Source of the DNA: Methylococcaceae bacterium UBA975
GTDB lineage: Bacteria; Pseudomonadota; Gammaproteobacteria; Methylococcales; Cycloclasticaceae
DNA length: 64,000 nucleotides
Direction of reading: 5' to 3'
NCBI GenBank assembly: GCA_002292375.1
Contig: DBBV01000006.1
Coordinates: 1 to 64,000, forward strand
The position numbers and the translations under genes were made by a program. Below, piece after piece: positions 16,800-26,287 of the stretch. Numbering within the stretch: the stretch's first letter is position 1; every line of letters begins with the position of its first letter. Under the pieces are notes generated by a model. The model was not told the origin of the DNA. It was given only the letters and a program-made list of their open reading frames with translations, and did not search any database.

Positions 16800-17882
16800 A
16801 TGTCTTTATCTGAGGTTCGTATTAAAGATGTTCGAAATATAAAAAGCGCACATTTAATCCCATCTCCCAAGCTTAATCTTCTTGTTGGTCCGAACGGCAG
16901 CGGCAAGACCAGTTTTTTAGAGGCCATCTATTTGCTTAGTAGGGCGCGCTCCTTTCGAACACACAACATAAAAAAAGTTATTAATAGCGAGGAAAGCAAC
17001 CTGCTTGTTTTTGCAAAACTTGATCACACAGGTGTTAAGAATAAGATAGCTATTAAAAAAGACCCGCAAGAAACAACCATTCGAATCAACGACAAAACAG
17101 AAAAAAAATCCTCCGAATTAAACCGTTTTTTCCATGCCCACCTAATTCGGCCTGAATCTCAAGTGTTACTAGAAAGCGGCTCATCCCTGCGCCGTTCCTT
17201 TGTTGATTGGGGTGTGTTTCACGTGGAACATGCGTTTTTAGACGCATCAAAAAAATACAACCACACACTCAAACAAAGGAATAAACTACTAAAGTCTAAA
17301 CAACTTGATACCTTGGATGTATGGAGTGATAAGCTAGCTGAATACGGTATAATGATCACCGCACACAGAGAGCGCTATGTATTACAGTTGGAGGCGGCGC
17401 TATGTTTAATAGCAGCCGATTTGATTGGTGAGATAGTAATCAATGTTGAATACATCAAAGGTTGGGATAAAGGTTTGTCGTATGATCAGGCCTTAAAGAA
17501 AGCCTTGGCGCGAGATTTACAATACGGCCATACAACGATTGGTTCGCATAAATCTGATATCCGCGTATTGGTTGATGGTAGGCTCGCCCAAGATTATTTG
17601 TCTAGAGGGCAGATGAAGTTGTTAATTATCGCCTTGTATTTGGCGCAAATAAAATTAATGCGCGACCAGGGTAAGAAGTCAATTTGTGTGTTGTTAGATG
17701 ATTTAGCATCTGAATTAGATGGCGTGAACTTTAACAAAGTTATGTTGTTTCTTGTTGGTTTGGATATTCAGATGTTTGTGACAACTACAGATGAGTCTTT
17801 GTTTGGAGATTATGTGAGTGATAAAGCGTCAAGGGTGTTTCACGTGAAACACGGCCGAGTAATAAAAGGGGATGATGAGTGA
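16800..17882 (+). CDS. recF: DNA replication/repair protein RecF
   Basis: A 360-residue SMC-like ATPase that loads RecA at gaps with RecO and RecR. Walker A GPNGSGKTS is near residue 30, the ABC-type signature is LSRGQMKLL, and Walker B is CVLLDDLASELD. The stop overlaps the gyrB GTG by 4 bases. Two parS palindromes lie within this coding sequence (17215-17230 and 17836-17851); at the second, the protein sequence reads RVFHVKHG, showing the codons accommodate the site. Confidence 0.95.
   Translation: MSLSEVRIKDVRNIKSAHLIPSPKLNLLVGPNGSGKTSFLEAIYLLSRARSFRTHNIKKVINSEESNLLVFAKLDHTGVKNKIAIKKDPQETTIRINDKTEKKSSELNRFFHAHLIRPESQVLLESGSSLRRSFVDWGVFHVEHAFLDASKKYNHTLKQRNKLLKSKQLDTLDVWSDKLAEYGIMITAHRERYVLQLEAALCLIAADLIGEIVINVEYIKGWDKGLSYDQALKKALARDLQYGHTTIGSHKSDIRVLVDGRLAQDYLSRGQMKLLIIALYLAQIKLMRDQGKKSICVLLDDLASELDGVNFNKVMLFLVGLDIQMFVTTTDESLFGDYVSDKASRVFHVKHGRVIKGDDE
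17215..17230 (-). other. parS: parS site (ParB-binding) inside recF
   Basis: TGTTTCACGTGGAACA on the plus strand; on the minus strand this reads TGTTCCACGTGAAACA, the classical bacterial parS. It lies about 3 kb from oriC. ParB would nucleate here to load SMC/MukB-type condensin and aid origin segregation. parA and parB are not in this window. Confidence 0.88.
17836..17851. other. parS: Second parS site (perfect palindrome) inside recF
   Basis: TGTTTCACGTGAAACA, a perfect 16-base palindrome matching the parS consensus, near the 3' end of recF and 606 bases from the centre of the first site. Confidence 0.9.
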
Positions 17883-20299
17883 GCACAGAAGATATAAAAG
17901 AACAGACCTATGATTCTTCGAATATTCAAGTCTTAAAAGGGCTTGATGCGGTGCGTAAGCGCCCAGGTATGTATATTGGTGATACGGATGATGGTTCGGG
18001 CTTGCATCATATGGTGTTTGAGGCCGTGGATAACTCAATTGATGAGGCGTTGGCGGGACACTGTACAGAGGTGGGGGTTATTATTCATGAGGATAACTCG
18101 GTTACCATTACAGATGATGGTCGCGGCATACCGGTGGATATTCACCCTGAGGAAGGGCGCTCAGCTGCAGAAGTTATAATGACAGTGCTGCATGCTGGTG
18201 GTAAGTTTAATGACAATGCATACAAGGTTTCAGGTGGTTTACATGGCGTTGGGGTATCGGTTGTTAATGCCTTGTCTGATGAGCTTGAGCTAACCATTAA
18301 GCGCGAAGGCCATATTCACTACCAAAAATACAAAAACGGTGAGCCCGTTGAGCCGTTAAAAATCATAGGGGAAAGCGATAAAACCGGCACCAGCGTACGG
18401 TTTAAGCCGAGTGTTAATACCTTTACCAATATCGAATTCCACTTTGAATTGTTGGCTAAACGTTTACGTGAGCTATCATTTTTAAACTCAGGGGTTCGAA
18501 TTCGTTTATCCGATGAACGTACTGCTAACGAAGAGGTGTTTCAATATGAAGGTGGTATTAAGGCCTTTGTTAGCCACCTAAATAAAAACAAATCCCCTAT
18601 TCACGAAAAAATTGTTTATATCAATGTAAATAAAAACGATGTAAACGTTGAAATAGCGCTGCAATGGAATGATTCATACCAAGAAAATATTTTTTGCTAT
18701 ACCAATAATATCCCGCAGCGAGATGGCGGTAGCCACTTAGCCGGCTTCCGTTCAGGGTTAACCCGAACACTCAATCAGTTTATAGACAGCCATGGTTTAG
18801 CCAAAAAACAAAAGGCAGCCACATCAGGTGATGATGCGCGAGAAGGTTTAACAGCCGTACTGTCAGTTAAGGTACCTGATCCAAAGTTCTCCTCACAAAC
18901 CAAAGATAAGCTGGTTTCATCGGAGGTTAAGCCTATTGTTGAATCGTCTTTGTCAGAGTTTTTGAATGAATTTTTATTAGAAAACCCATCTGAGGCAAAA
19001 GAGATTGCCAATAAGATGTTGGAGGCAGCTAGAGCAAGGGATGCAGCTAGAAAGGCCCGCGAGATGACGCGACGCAAATCAGCCTTAGATATTGCGGGCT
19101 TGCCGGGAAAACTAGCCGATTGCCAAGAAAAAGACCCTGCGTTATCTGAAATATTCTTGGTGGAGGGTGATTCTGCGGGTGGTTCTGCGAAGCAGGGGCG
19201 TGATAGACGCACCCAAGCGATATTACCCCTGAAAGGTAAAATATTGAACGTAGAAAAGGCGCGGTTTGATAAAATGATCTCATCTGATGAGGTGGGGACA
19301 CTTATTACTGCGTTGGGTTGCGGTATAGGTAAAGAAGAGTATAAGCCAGAAAACCTTCGTTACCATAAAATTATTATTATGACGGATGCTGACGTCGATG
19401 GATCACATATTCGCACCTTGCTACTCACCTTTTTCTACCGGCAAATGCCTGAATTGGTTGAAAATGGCAATATTTATATAGCACAGCCACCGCTATATAA
19501 AGTTAAAAAAGGTAAACAAGAGCACTATGTAAAAGACGATAACGAGCTAAATAACTACCTATTACAACTGAGCTTACAAAAAGCCAGCCTAATGATTAAC
19601 GATAGTAGCCCTGTAATCGCGGGTATGGCGCTTGAACAACTCGCAAAAGAACACCTATTAATAGAAGGTATGATTGCAAGGTTATCGGGCCGTTACGATG
19701 AGTTGGTTCTTAATAAATTATTGGTATCAGACGAGTTGTCTCCCGATGCAAACCAGCAAGAGATTGAAGCGTGGTTGTCCAAGTTAGAAGCAGACTTAAA
19801 TGCGGTAGAGACGAGTCCAACGACATATAGATTATCAGTTGCCTATGGTGAAGAAGGCAAATGGATCATGACCTGTTCAACGGTATCACATGGGGTTGAA
19901 AAGCAGTTTGAAATAACCTCGTTGTTTTTTAAATCTTCGGAATATAAAAAGCTCGTTCACTTTGGAAAAACGGTGAGTGATTTATTTGAAGAGGGTACGT
20001 CACTTTTGATTGGCGACAAAACCATCCAGGTGTCTAACTTTAAGGAAGCCTTTGGTTTGTTGATGAAAGAGGCGCGTAAAGGACAGCAGATTCAACGTTA
20101 TAAAGGTTTGGGCGAAATGAACCCAGAACAATTATGGGAAACGACCTTGGATGCCGACAATAGGCGTTTACTGCAAGTAAGAATAGAAGATGTGATTGGC
20201 GCGGATGATGTTTTCACTACACTAATGGGTGATGAAGTAGAGCCCAGACGTCAATTTATTGAAAAAAATGCCTTAGAAGTTTCAAACCTTGATGTATAA
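17879..20299 (+). CDS. gyrB: DNA gyrase subunit B
   Basis: An 806-residue ATPase subunit of gyrase. The GHKL ATPase domain contains VDNSIDEALAGH, DDGRGIPVD and GGLHGVGVSVVNALS. The TOPRIM domain contains EGDSAGGSAKQGRDR and the metal-binding DADVDGSHIRTLLL. The extra insertion of about 165 residues inside the TOPRIM region, typical of gammaproteobacterial GyrB, accounts for the length. Start is GTG 17879 overlapping the recF stop (GTGA). Fluoroquinolone-relevant region looks ordinary. Confidence 0.97.
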   Translation: MSTEDIKEQTYDSSNIQVLKGLDAVRKRPGMYIGDTDDGSGLHHMVFEAVDNSIDEALAGHCTEVGVIIHEDNSVTITDDGRGIPVDIHPEEGRSAAEVIMTVLHAGGKFNDNAYKVSGGLHGVGVSVVNALSDELELTIKREGHIHYQKYKNGEPVEPLKIIGESDKTGTSVRFKPSVNTFTNIEFHFELLAKRLRELSFLNSGVRIRLSDERTANEEVFQYEGGIKAFVSHLNKNKSPIHEKIVYINVNKNDVNVEIALQWNDSYQENIFCYTNNIPQRDGGSHLAGFRSGLTRTLNQFIDSHGLAKKQKAATSGDDAREGLTAVLSVKVPDPKFSSQTKDKLVSSEVKPIVESSLSEFLNEFLLENPSEAKEIANKMLEAARARDAARKAREMTRRKSALDIAGLPGKLADCQEKDPALSEIFLVEGDSAGGSAKQGRDRRTQAILPLKGKILNVEKARFDKMISSDEVGTLITALGCGIGKEEYKPENLRYHKIIIMTDADVDGSHIRTLLLTFFYRQMPELVENGNIYIAQPPLYKVKKGKQEHYVKDDNELNNYLLQLSLQKASLMINDSSPVIAGMALEQLAKEHLLIEGMIARLSGRYDELVLNKLLVSDELSPDANQQEIEAWLSKLEADLNAVETSPTTYRLSVAYGEEGKWIMTCSTVSHGVEKQFEITSLFFKSSEYKKLVHFGKTVSDLFEEGTSLLIGDKTIQVSNFKEAFGLLMKEARKGQQIQRYKGLGEMNPEQLWETTLDADNRRLLQVRIEDVIGADDVFTTLMGDEVEPRRQFIEKNALEVSNLDV

Positions 20300-20842
20300 C
20301 TAACAACTTTGTTGTTTCTCATTTATTTTGAATCATTCTCAACTTATTTGGGTTGATCTGAAAGAATAAAAACTTTATTTTTCATAAAGTTAGTGTTTTT
20401 GTATTTATTTTGACAATACAAAAGGCGAAAAAAACCTAGTTTTTCCGCCTTTTTTGTGAGAAAAAATTACCAAGATAACTCGACACTCAAACCATAAAAA
20501 AGCCATAAAACCTAACATAAGCCACAAAAAGAACTAACACACATAATCGGGTTGGTTTGACTACAAAAACCGCTTATATGGCTTCTAGTGAGGTCAATAT
20601 TTACCTGTTTCAATGAGTTTTTTCGATTAGATCTTTTCTAAAACAGATGAACTGTAAATACAATGAATTTTCCGATTTGATTAATTTTAGTATTAGGTGC
20701 AATAACCGAAAAAGTGATGAGCGTTAAGGCTGATGGTTTTGTATAAAAAGAGAGAAAGGGTTTAAATAACCATCAAATACATTGGAGAAAGGAAGCCTTT
20801 TTTATTACAAAAAAAGCCCATTTCATTGTTTAAACGAAAACC
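20300..20842. other. Intergenic gap between gyrB and plsC, no gene seen
   Basis: 543 bases, strongly AT-rich, between the end of gyrB and the end of the convergent plsC. Apart from the gyrB terminator hairpin at 20420-20455 I see no gene, tRNA, repeat array or convincing promoter. Short frames are all under about 20 codons or lack ribosome sites. A weak T-run/A-run inverted pair at about 20796-20818 may end plsC transcription. Confidence 0.5.
20420..20455 (+). terminator. Probable terminator of the dnaA-gyrB operon
   Basis: AAAAGGCG plus A-run pairs with a T-run plus CCGCCTTTT around a CTAG loop, with one mismatch, followed by a T-run. It lies about 120 bases after gyrB. Confidence 0.6.
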
Positions 20843-21583
20843 TTATTGGCTTATTTCATCCATTTGATTCTCAATCCAGTTTTCAGCGGTTTGGTTTAAT
20901 TCTCTTGCTGATAGACCGTTGCTATTGATCATGGGGCCAATGCGAACCTGGATCGTTCCAGGGTACTTTATAAAGGCTTTTTTCGGCCAGTACTCCCCTG
21001 CGTTATGCGCGACGGGAATAATCGGGTAGCCTGTTTTTTCAGCTAACAAAGCGCCTCCGATCATATACTTACGTTTTTCGCCAGGGGCGGTACGGGTACC
21101 TTCAGGAAAAATCACTACCCAACGGCCCGTTTTTAACCGCTCGGCGCCTTGTTCAATGATTTGTTTAAAAGAACGGGTTTTTTTAGAGCGGTCTATAGCA
21201 ATAGGTTGGGTCAGAGCGAGCGCCCAACCAAACAAAGGAATCCATAAAAGTTCGCGTTTCATAACCCAGCATTGTTGAGGGAAAATCGCCTGTAGCGCAA
21301 ACGTTTCCCAGGCAGATTGGTGCTTACAAAAGATAATACCATTGCCTTGAATATGCTCGGCACCAGTGACCTGATAATCAAGCCGGCAGATGACCTTAAG
21401 ACCTTTGATTACAAGTTTGGCCCAGGCGCTACTAATCGCATAGCGGGTTCGATATGGAAAAGCAAAAAAGAGAAGGACCAAGGGTGCAAAGAAAAACAAG
21501 GTAAGCACTTGAAAAATAAAGAAAATAAAAGACCTTAAAGCAAGGGTCGCTTGGCTAGGTGAGGATGAAGGTGACGGCATCAT
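20843..21583 (-). CDS. plsC: 1-acyl-sn-glycerol-3-phosphate acyltransferase
   Basis: A 246-residue membrane acyltransferase making phosphatidic acid from lysophosphatidic acid. There are hydrophobic N-terminal helices (residues 13-48). The acyltransferase motif I is KHQSAWET, which has His-x4-Glu where many relatives have His-x4-Asp. The substrate motif is FPEGTRTAPGEK near residue 160. The 5' end overlaps gmhB by 29 bases; ATG 21580 is an alternative start. The order glyS-gmhB-plsC is common in gammaproteobacteria. Confidence 0.9.
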   Translation of the reverse strand: MMPSPSSSPSQATLALRSFIFFIFQVLTLFFFAPLVLLFFAFPYRTRYAISSAWAKLVIKGLKVICRLDYQVTGAEHIQGNGIIFCKHQSAWETFALQAIFPQQCWVMKRELLWIPLFGWALALTQPIAIDRSKKTRSFKQIIEQGAERLKTGRWVVIFPEGTRTAPGEKRKYMIGGALLAEKTGYPIIPVAHNAGEYWPKKAFIKYPGTIQVRIGPMINSNGLSARELNQTAENWIENQMDEISQ

Positions 21584-22106
21584 TTAAAGTCTCGAAGGTA
21601 GGGTGAGAAAGCGTAGGGTTTTGTTGTTTGGTTTTTTGTCCCTTACCGGTTAGCACAAGCATCGCTTGGGCGTTAACCGCGACAGCTGCTTGCAGGTCTC
21701 TTAAGCTATCACCGATTACAATGGCACTGGATAAGGCGATGTTGTTCCGCTTGGCTAGGTCTGTTAAAAGCCCTGGCTTGGGTTTGCGGCAAGCGCAGTC
21801 ATCTTCAGGGCTGTGGGGGCAAAAAGCAATATCCGTAATTTTTCCGCCAGCTTGTGTAACTAAATCAATCATTTTTAAGTGCATGGCCTGTAGGTCGTTG
21901 AGGCTAAATAACCCACGGCCGATGCCCGACTGATTGGTGGCTACAAAAACTCGGTGTCCAGCTTGGTGTAGCTTTGCGATAGCATCAAGGCTGCCCGCAA
22001 TGGGGACCCATTGATCAGCATTCTTTACGTATTGGTCGCTATCCAGATTAATGACCCCGTCGCGATCCAAAATAATGTCATGTGCATACTTAGGGTTTAA
22101 ATGCAT
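21555..22106 (-). CDS. gmhB: D-glycero-beta-D-manno-heptose-1,7-bisphosphate 7-phosphatase
   Basis: A 183-residue HAD-superfamily phosphatase in ADP-heptose synthesis for the LPS core. Motif I is LDRDGVIN near residue 14 (nucleophile Asp). The segment FVATNQSGIGRG holds motif II, a CPHSPEDDCACRKPKPG segment has the zinc-binding cysteines and the motif III lysine, and motif IV is VIGDSLRDLQAA. It sits 7 bases after glyS. Confidence 0.92.
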   Translation of the reverse strand: MHLNPKYAHDIILDRDGVINLDSDQYVKNADQWVPIAGSLDAIAKLHQAGHRVFVATNQSGIGRGLFSLNDLQAMHLKMIDLVTQAGGKITDIAFCPHSPEDDCACRKPKPGLLTDLAKRNNIALSSAIVIGDSLRDLQAAVAVNAQAMLVLTGKGQKTKQQNPTLSHPTFETLNDAVTFILT

Positions 22107-22113
22107 CTGAAGT

Positions 22114-24180
22114 CTAGATCATTGATATATTGGCAACTTTTATAAAGTTAGCGTGAATTTTTGCGAGTAAAGCTAGACGTGAATTCTTTAATGCTTCATC
22201 GTCCACCATAATAAAGACGTGCTCAAAAAATGCGTCTATGGGTTCTTTTAGTGACGATAACGCTTTAAGCGCAGCAATGTATTGCTGCTGTTTAATTGAG
22301 GCCTGTGCTTGGCTCTCGCAGCGGAGCAATTGTTGATATAGTTCAGTTTCGGCTGCATCAGAAAGAAGATCAGCGTTTAATTGATCAGAAATATTAGCCG
22401 GGGCTTTTTTCAATAAGTTTTGAATCCGTTTATTGGCTTCACTTAAGCTGGCGGCTTCCGGTAACGCTGAAAAGTCTTGAACGGCCTGTATGCGGTTCAT
22501 AAAATCGACCGGTTCAGAACAGTTTATACTGGCTACGGCAGCAATATGTTCGGCACTAAAGCCTTTATTTAAGCAATACCCCTTAAGTCTATCCAACATA
22601 AAGTTTAACACCAGAGGCTGGGTGCTATTAGTGTCAAAAGCATGGGTAAATTGTTCACAGCTTAGGGTAATTAATGCGTTAAGATCCAAATTAAGGTTAT
22701 TTTCAATAATAATCCGTAAAATACCTAAGGACGCACGACGAAGGGCGAAAGGGTCTTTATCACCGGTGGGCAATAAGCCGACACTAAAAACACCGACGAG
22801 GGTGTCTAATTTATCAGCTAACGCTAGGACCTGTCCCGTTTCGCTGCTCGGCAACGGTCCACCGGAGAGTTTAGGAAGGTATTGCTCTTCTATCGCTGCT
22901 GCGACGGCGCGCGGCTCACCGTTTTCGATGGCATAGTAGCGGCCAATAACACCTTGCAGACTAGCGAACTCGCCGACCATATCGGTGACCAGATCCGCTT
23001 TACTGAGTAGCGCAGCACGGGCTGCAAGATCAGTGTCGTAGCCAAGTTGTTTGGCTAAAGCTGACGATAGTGCGGTGACGCGTGTGGTTTTTTCGCCAAG
23101 CGACCCCAGTTTATGCTGGAAGACCACGTTGTTGAGCGAGTCAACGCGCTGTTCAAGTGTGAGTTTATTATCTTGTTGCCAAAAAAACTCAGCATCCGAT
23201 AAGCGAGGACGAATGACACGTTCATTGCCGTGGCTAACTGATGTGGGATTACTGCTTTGAATATTACTGATGGTAATAAAAAAGGGCAGCAAGCTCCCTT
23301 GCTTAGAGAGCACCGGAAAATACTTTTGATTAGTCTGCATGGTCGTGATCAGGACTTCTTTGGGCAGGGTCAAAAAATGTTCATCAAAGCTACCTGTAAC
23401 AGCAACGGGGTACTCTACTAAGGCGGTGACCTCATCTAATAACTCAGCGTCAATATGGGCTTGGCCACCAACAGCGCGGGCAGCTTGCTCAGCTTGTTCA
23501 ACAATTGTTTGGCGACGCTGGTCCATGTCAGCAAAAACATAGGCTTGACGAAGTTGATCGCAGTAGCTTGAGGCGGAAGAGATAGTAAAGGACTCAGGCA
23601 CATGAAATCGATGACCAACACTAGTATTTGACGTGTTAATACCGAAAAACTGGGTATCAATAATGCGATCACCAAATAATAAACTGGCCCAATGTACGGG
23701 TCTAACGAAGGCGCTATCGGAATCGCCCCAGCGCATACGTTTGGCGATGGGTAGACGTGCTAATGCTTTTTCAATAATAGCAGGGATCAGGGTTTCGGCA
23801 GATTGGCCGGGCTCCAGTTTATTGTAACAAAGCCATTCACCCTTCTCTGTTTTTAGGGTTTTAAGCTCACTAAAGTCAGCACCACAACTTTTAGCAAACC
23901 CAAGGGCCGCCTTGCTCGCTTGGCCATCAGGGCCGTAAGCGGCAACAACAGCAGGGCCGCGCTTTTCAATAACCGCATCTTGTTGCTTAGCATCAACGGA
24001 CTCAATCCAAAAAGCGAGGCGACGTGGGGTGGCGTAACTGTGTGTGTTGCCGTAAGCCAACTTAGCTTCGTCCAGCCCTTCGCAAACAGCTTGTAATAGG
24101 GCGTCGCGCAAAGTTTTTAGGTGAGTTGGCGGCAGTTCTTCGCAGCCTAGCTCAAACAATAAATCGTTGGTGTTAGACAT
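22114..24180 (-). CDS. glyS: Glycine--tRNA ligase, beta subunit
   Basis: A 688-residue beta subunit of the heterotetrameric bacterial glycyl-tRNA synthetase. It begins NDLLFELGCEELPP and contains the family segments RRLAFW, KRMRWGD and DKDPFALRRASLGILR. It binds tRNA-Gly and is needed with GlyQ for charging. Its ATG directly follows the glyQ stop with no gap. Confidence 0.96.
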   Translation of the reverse strand: MSNTNDLLFELGCEELPPTHLKTLRDALLQAVCEGLDEAKLAYGNTHSYATPRRLAFWIESVDAKQQDAVIEKRGPAVVAAYGPDGQASKAALGFAKSCGADFSELKTLKTEKGEWLCYNKLEPGQSAETLIPAIIEKALARLPIAKRMRWGDSDSAFVRPVHWASLLFGDRIIDTQFFGINTSNTSVGHRFHVPESFTISSASSYCDQLRQAYVFADMDQRRQTIVEQAEQAARAVGGQAHIDAELLDEVTALVEYPVAVTGSFDEHFLTLPKEVLITTMQTNQKYFPVLSKQGSLLPFFITISNIQSSNPTSVSHGNERVIRPRLSDAEFFWQQDNKLTLEQRVDSLNNVVFQHKLGSLGEKTTRVTALSSALAKQLGYDTDLAARAALLSKADLVTDMVGEFASLQGVIGRYYAIENGEPRAVAAAIEEQYLPKLSGGPLPSSETGQVLALADKLDTLVGVFSVGLLPTGDKDPFALRRASLGILRIIIENNLNLDLNALITLSCEQFTHAFDTNSTQPLVLNFMLDRLKGYCLNKGFSAEHIAAVASINCSEPVDFMNRIQAVQDFSALPEAASLSEANKRIQNLLKKAPANISDQLNADLLSDAAETELYQQLLRCESQAQASIKQQQYIAALKALSSLKEPIDAFFEHVFIMVDDEALKNSRLALLAKIHANFIKVANISMI

Positions 24181-25104
24181 TTAGCGGGCCTCCGTATCAG
24201 CAGGGCTAAGCATAGGAAAGCCAAGGGCTTCACGCGAAGCATAGTAGGTTTCAGCAACCATTTTTGCCAGCGTTCTGACGCGTAAAATAAACCGTTGACG
24301 CTCAGTAACAGAAATAGCGTGGCGTGCGTCTAATAAATTAAACGTATGCGAGGCTTTTAATACCTGTTCATAAGCAGGTAAGGGTAATTGCTGTTGAATG
24401 AGTTCGTTACAGGCTTGCTCACACTGATCGAATTGTTGAAAAAGGGTGGTGGTGTTGGCGTGATCAAAATTGTAGTGAGACATTTCTACTTCGTTTTGAT
24501 GGAACACGTCGCCATAGGTGATGGTGCCGTGCTGATTGCGGGTCCAGACAAGGTCATAAACACTTTCAACGCCTTGAAGGTACATGGCGATGCGTTCAAG
24601 CCCGTAAGTGATTTCACCACTAACGGGGCGACAGTCTAGGCCGCCGACTTGTTGAAAATAAGTAAACTGGGTGACTTCCATACCGTTTAGCCAAACTTCC
24701 CAACCCAAACCCCAAGCACCTAAGGTGGGAGACTCCCAGTTATCTTCAACAAAGCGAATGTCGTGCTCTAGCATGTCCAGGCCAAGGTGCTTCAGAGAGC
24801 CGAGGTACAGGTTTTGAATATCGCTAGGTGAGGGCTTAATAATGACTTGAAATTGGTAATAATGCTGTAAACGGTTTGGGTTTTCGCCAAAACGACCATC
24901 GGTTGGGCGGCGCGAAGGCTGCACATAAGCCGCAGACCACGGTTCGGGTCCGATAGCACGCAAAAAAGTAGCAGGATGGAAGGTTCCGGCGCCCACTTCA
25001 AGGTCGAGTGGTTGCAGAATAACGCAGCCCTGAGCGGCCCAATATTCTTGCAAAGCAAGGATAAGGCCTTGAAATGTCGTGAGGTCTTGATTGGATTTTG
25101 ACAC
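24181..25104 (-). CDS. glyQ: Glycine--tRNA ligase, alpha subunit
   Basis: A 307-residue catalytic alpha subunit of glycyl-tRNA synthetase. Characteristic segments are YWAAQGCVILQPLDLEVGAGTFHPATFLRA near the N-terminus, YVQPSRRPTDGRFGENPNRLQHYYQFQV, and WLNGMEVTQFTYFQQVGGLDC. It is the first gene of the leftward glyQ-glyS-gmhB-plsC operon. Confidence 0.96.
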   Translation of the reverse strand: MSKSNQDLTTFQGLILALQEYWAAQGCVILQPLDLEVGAGTFHPATFLRAIGPEPWSAAYVQPSRRPTDGRFGENPNRLQHYYQFQVIIKPSPSDIQNLYLGSLKHLGLDMLEHDIRFVEDNWESPTLGAWGLGWEVWLNGMEVTQFTYFQQVGGLDCRPVSGEITYGLERIAMYLQGVESVYDLVWTRNQHGTITYGDVFHQNEVEMSHYNFDHANTTTLFQQFDQCEQACNELIQQQLPLPAYEQVLKASHTFNLLDARHAISVTERQRFILRVRTLAKMVAETYYASREALGFPMLSPADTEAR

Positions 25105-25246
25105 GTTAAATAAACAGTTTTTAATTTAAAAGCGCAGTATATCTAATAAGCTAACACTTATCATTAAAAGCCCAATAAGAAAGGGCAGCGACAGATCAAA
25201 AAGCAATCCGGTATAATAGCGCGTTTAAAAATACTGAGTAAGCATT

Positions 25247-26287
25247 ATGGCAACACAACGAAAAGCGGTCGCATTAATTTCAGGGGGGCTAGACTCCTTA
25301 TTGGCGGCAAAAGTAATGCTAGAGCAGGGTGTTCATGTGGAAGGCATCAATTTTTATACCGGTTTTTGTGTCGAGGGGCATACCCATGCGATCCGTAAAA
25401 AAGACAAGGCCAAGCCAAAAAGAAACAATGCCCTATGGAGCGCTGAGCAACTCGGTATTAAGCTGCATATCATTGATATTATTGAAGAATATAAACAAGT
25501 TTTGTTAAACCCGAAGCACGGCTATGGGGCTAATATGAACCCTTGCTTGGACTGTAAAATATTTATGGTTGGCAAGGCAAAGGAATGGGCTATAGAGAAT
25601 GGCTTTGATTTTATTATTACGGGTGAAGTGATTGGCCAGCGACCGATGTCTCAACGCAAAGATACAATGCCGGTTATTTCAGCTGAATCAGGTGCTGACG
25701 ATCTGTTGTTACGCCCCTTGTGCGCACAGAACTTACCTGAAACAAAACCTGAGCGTGAAGGCTGGGTTAATCGTGCTGAGCTGCATGGCTTTAGTGGCCG
25801 CACACGTAAGCCTCAAATGGCCTTGGCCGAAAAATTTGGCTTTGATGATTACGCTCAACCCGCGGGCGGCTGTTGCTTTTTAACCGATAAGTCGTATTCA
25901 GTAAAATTAACAGACCTTTGGGCGTCACGCGGGAAAAGAGACTACGAGTTAGACGACATTATGTTGCTGAAAGTGGGTCGTCATATTCGGCCGAAGCCAG
26001 GGTTTAAACTAATTATTGCGCGAGAAGAGGGTGAAAACAATTTTTTACAAGGCTATAAAAAACAATTTATAACGCTGATGACGATGAGCCATAAAGGCCC
26101 TTTAACCTTATTAGATGGTGAGGCGAGCGAAGAAGACCTGCGGTTGGCGGCGCAAATAGTGGCCCGTTTTAGTCAAGGGCGTGAGGCCCCAAGCGTGGAC
26201 GTGCAGATTGCAGAAAAAGGCGTTAACAAATTGATAACGGTTAAGCCCCTGCCCGCGGAAGGTATTTTACCAGCGTGGCGGGTATGA
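25247..26287 (+). CDS. PP-loop ATPase with C-terminal NFACT-R-like domain (ThiI/MnmA-like tRNA thiolation protein)
   Basis: A 346-residue protein. The N-terminal PP-loop ATP-pyrophosphatase motif is ISGGLDSLLAA (residues 11-21), as in MnmA and ThiI. A CLDCK pair near residue 105 could carry or bind sulfur or metal. The part from about residue 235 (KVGRHIRPKPGFKLIIAREEGENNFL) resembles the NFACT-R_2 domain found in this family. The stop codon overlaps the start of a TusA-like sulfur carrier (ATGA), which supports a role in tRNA or related thiolation. A TATAAT box lies at 25212-25217. It is distinct from genuine MnmA and ThiI; the target base is unknown. Confidence 0.75.
   Translation: MATQRKAVALISGGLDSLLAAKVMLEQGVHVEGINFYTGFCVEGHTHAIRKKDKAKPKRNNALWSAEQLGIKLHIIDIIEEYKQVLLNPKHGYGANMNPCLDCKIFMVGKAKEWAIENGFDFIITGEVIGQRPMSQRKDTMPVISAESGADDLLLRPLCAQNLPETKPEREGWVNRAELHGFSGRTRKPQMALAEKFGFDDYAQPAGGCCFLTDKSYSVKLTDLWASRGKRDYELDDIMLLKVGRHIRPKPGFKLIIAREEGENNFLQGYKKQFITLMTMSHKGPLTLLDGEASEEDLRLAAQIVARFSQGREAPSVDVQIAEKGVNKLITVKPLPAEGILPAWRV

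Noticed and set aside
20300..20842. Possible small RNA or small gene in the long gap after gyrB
   Set aside because: No promoter-terminator pair, tRNA fold or open frame with a ribosome site could be supported.
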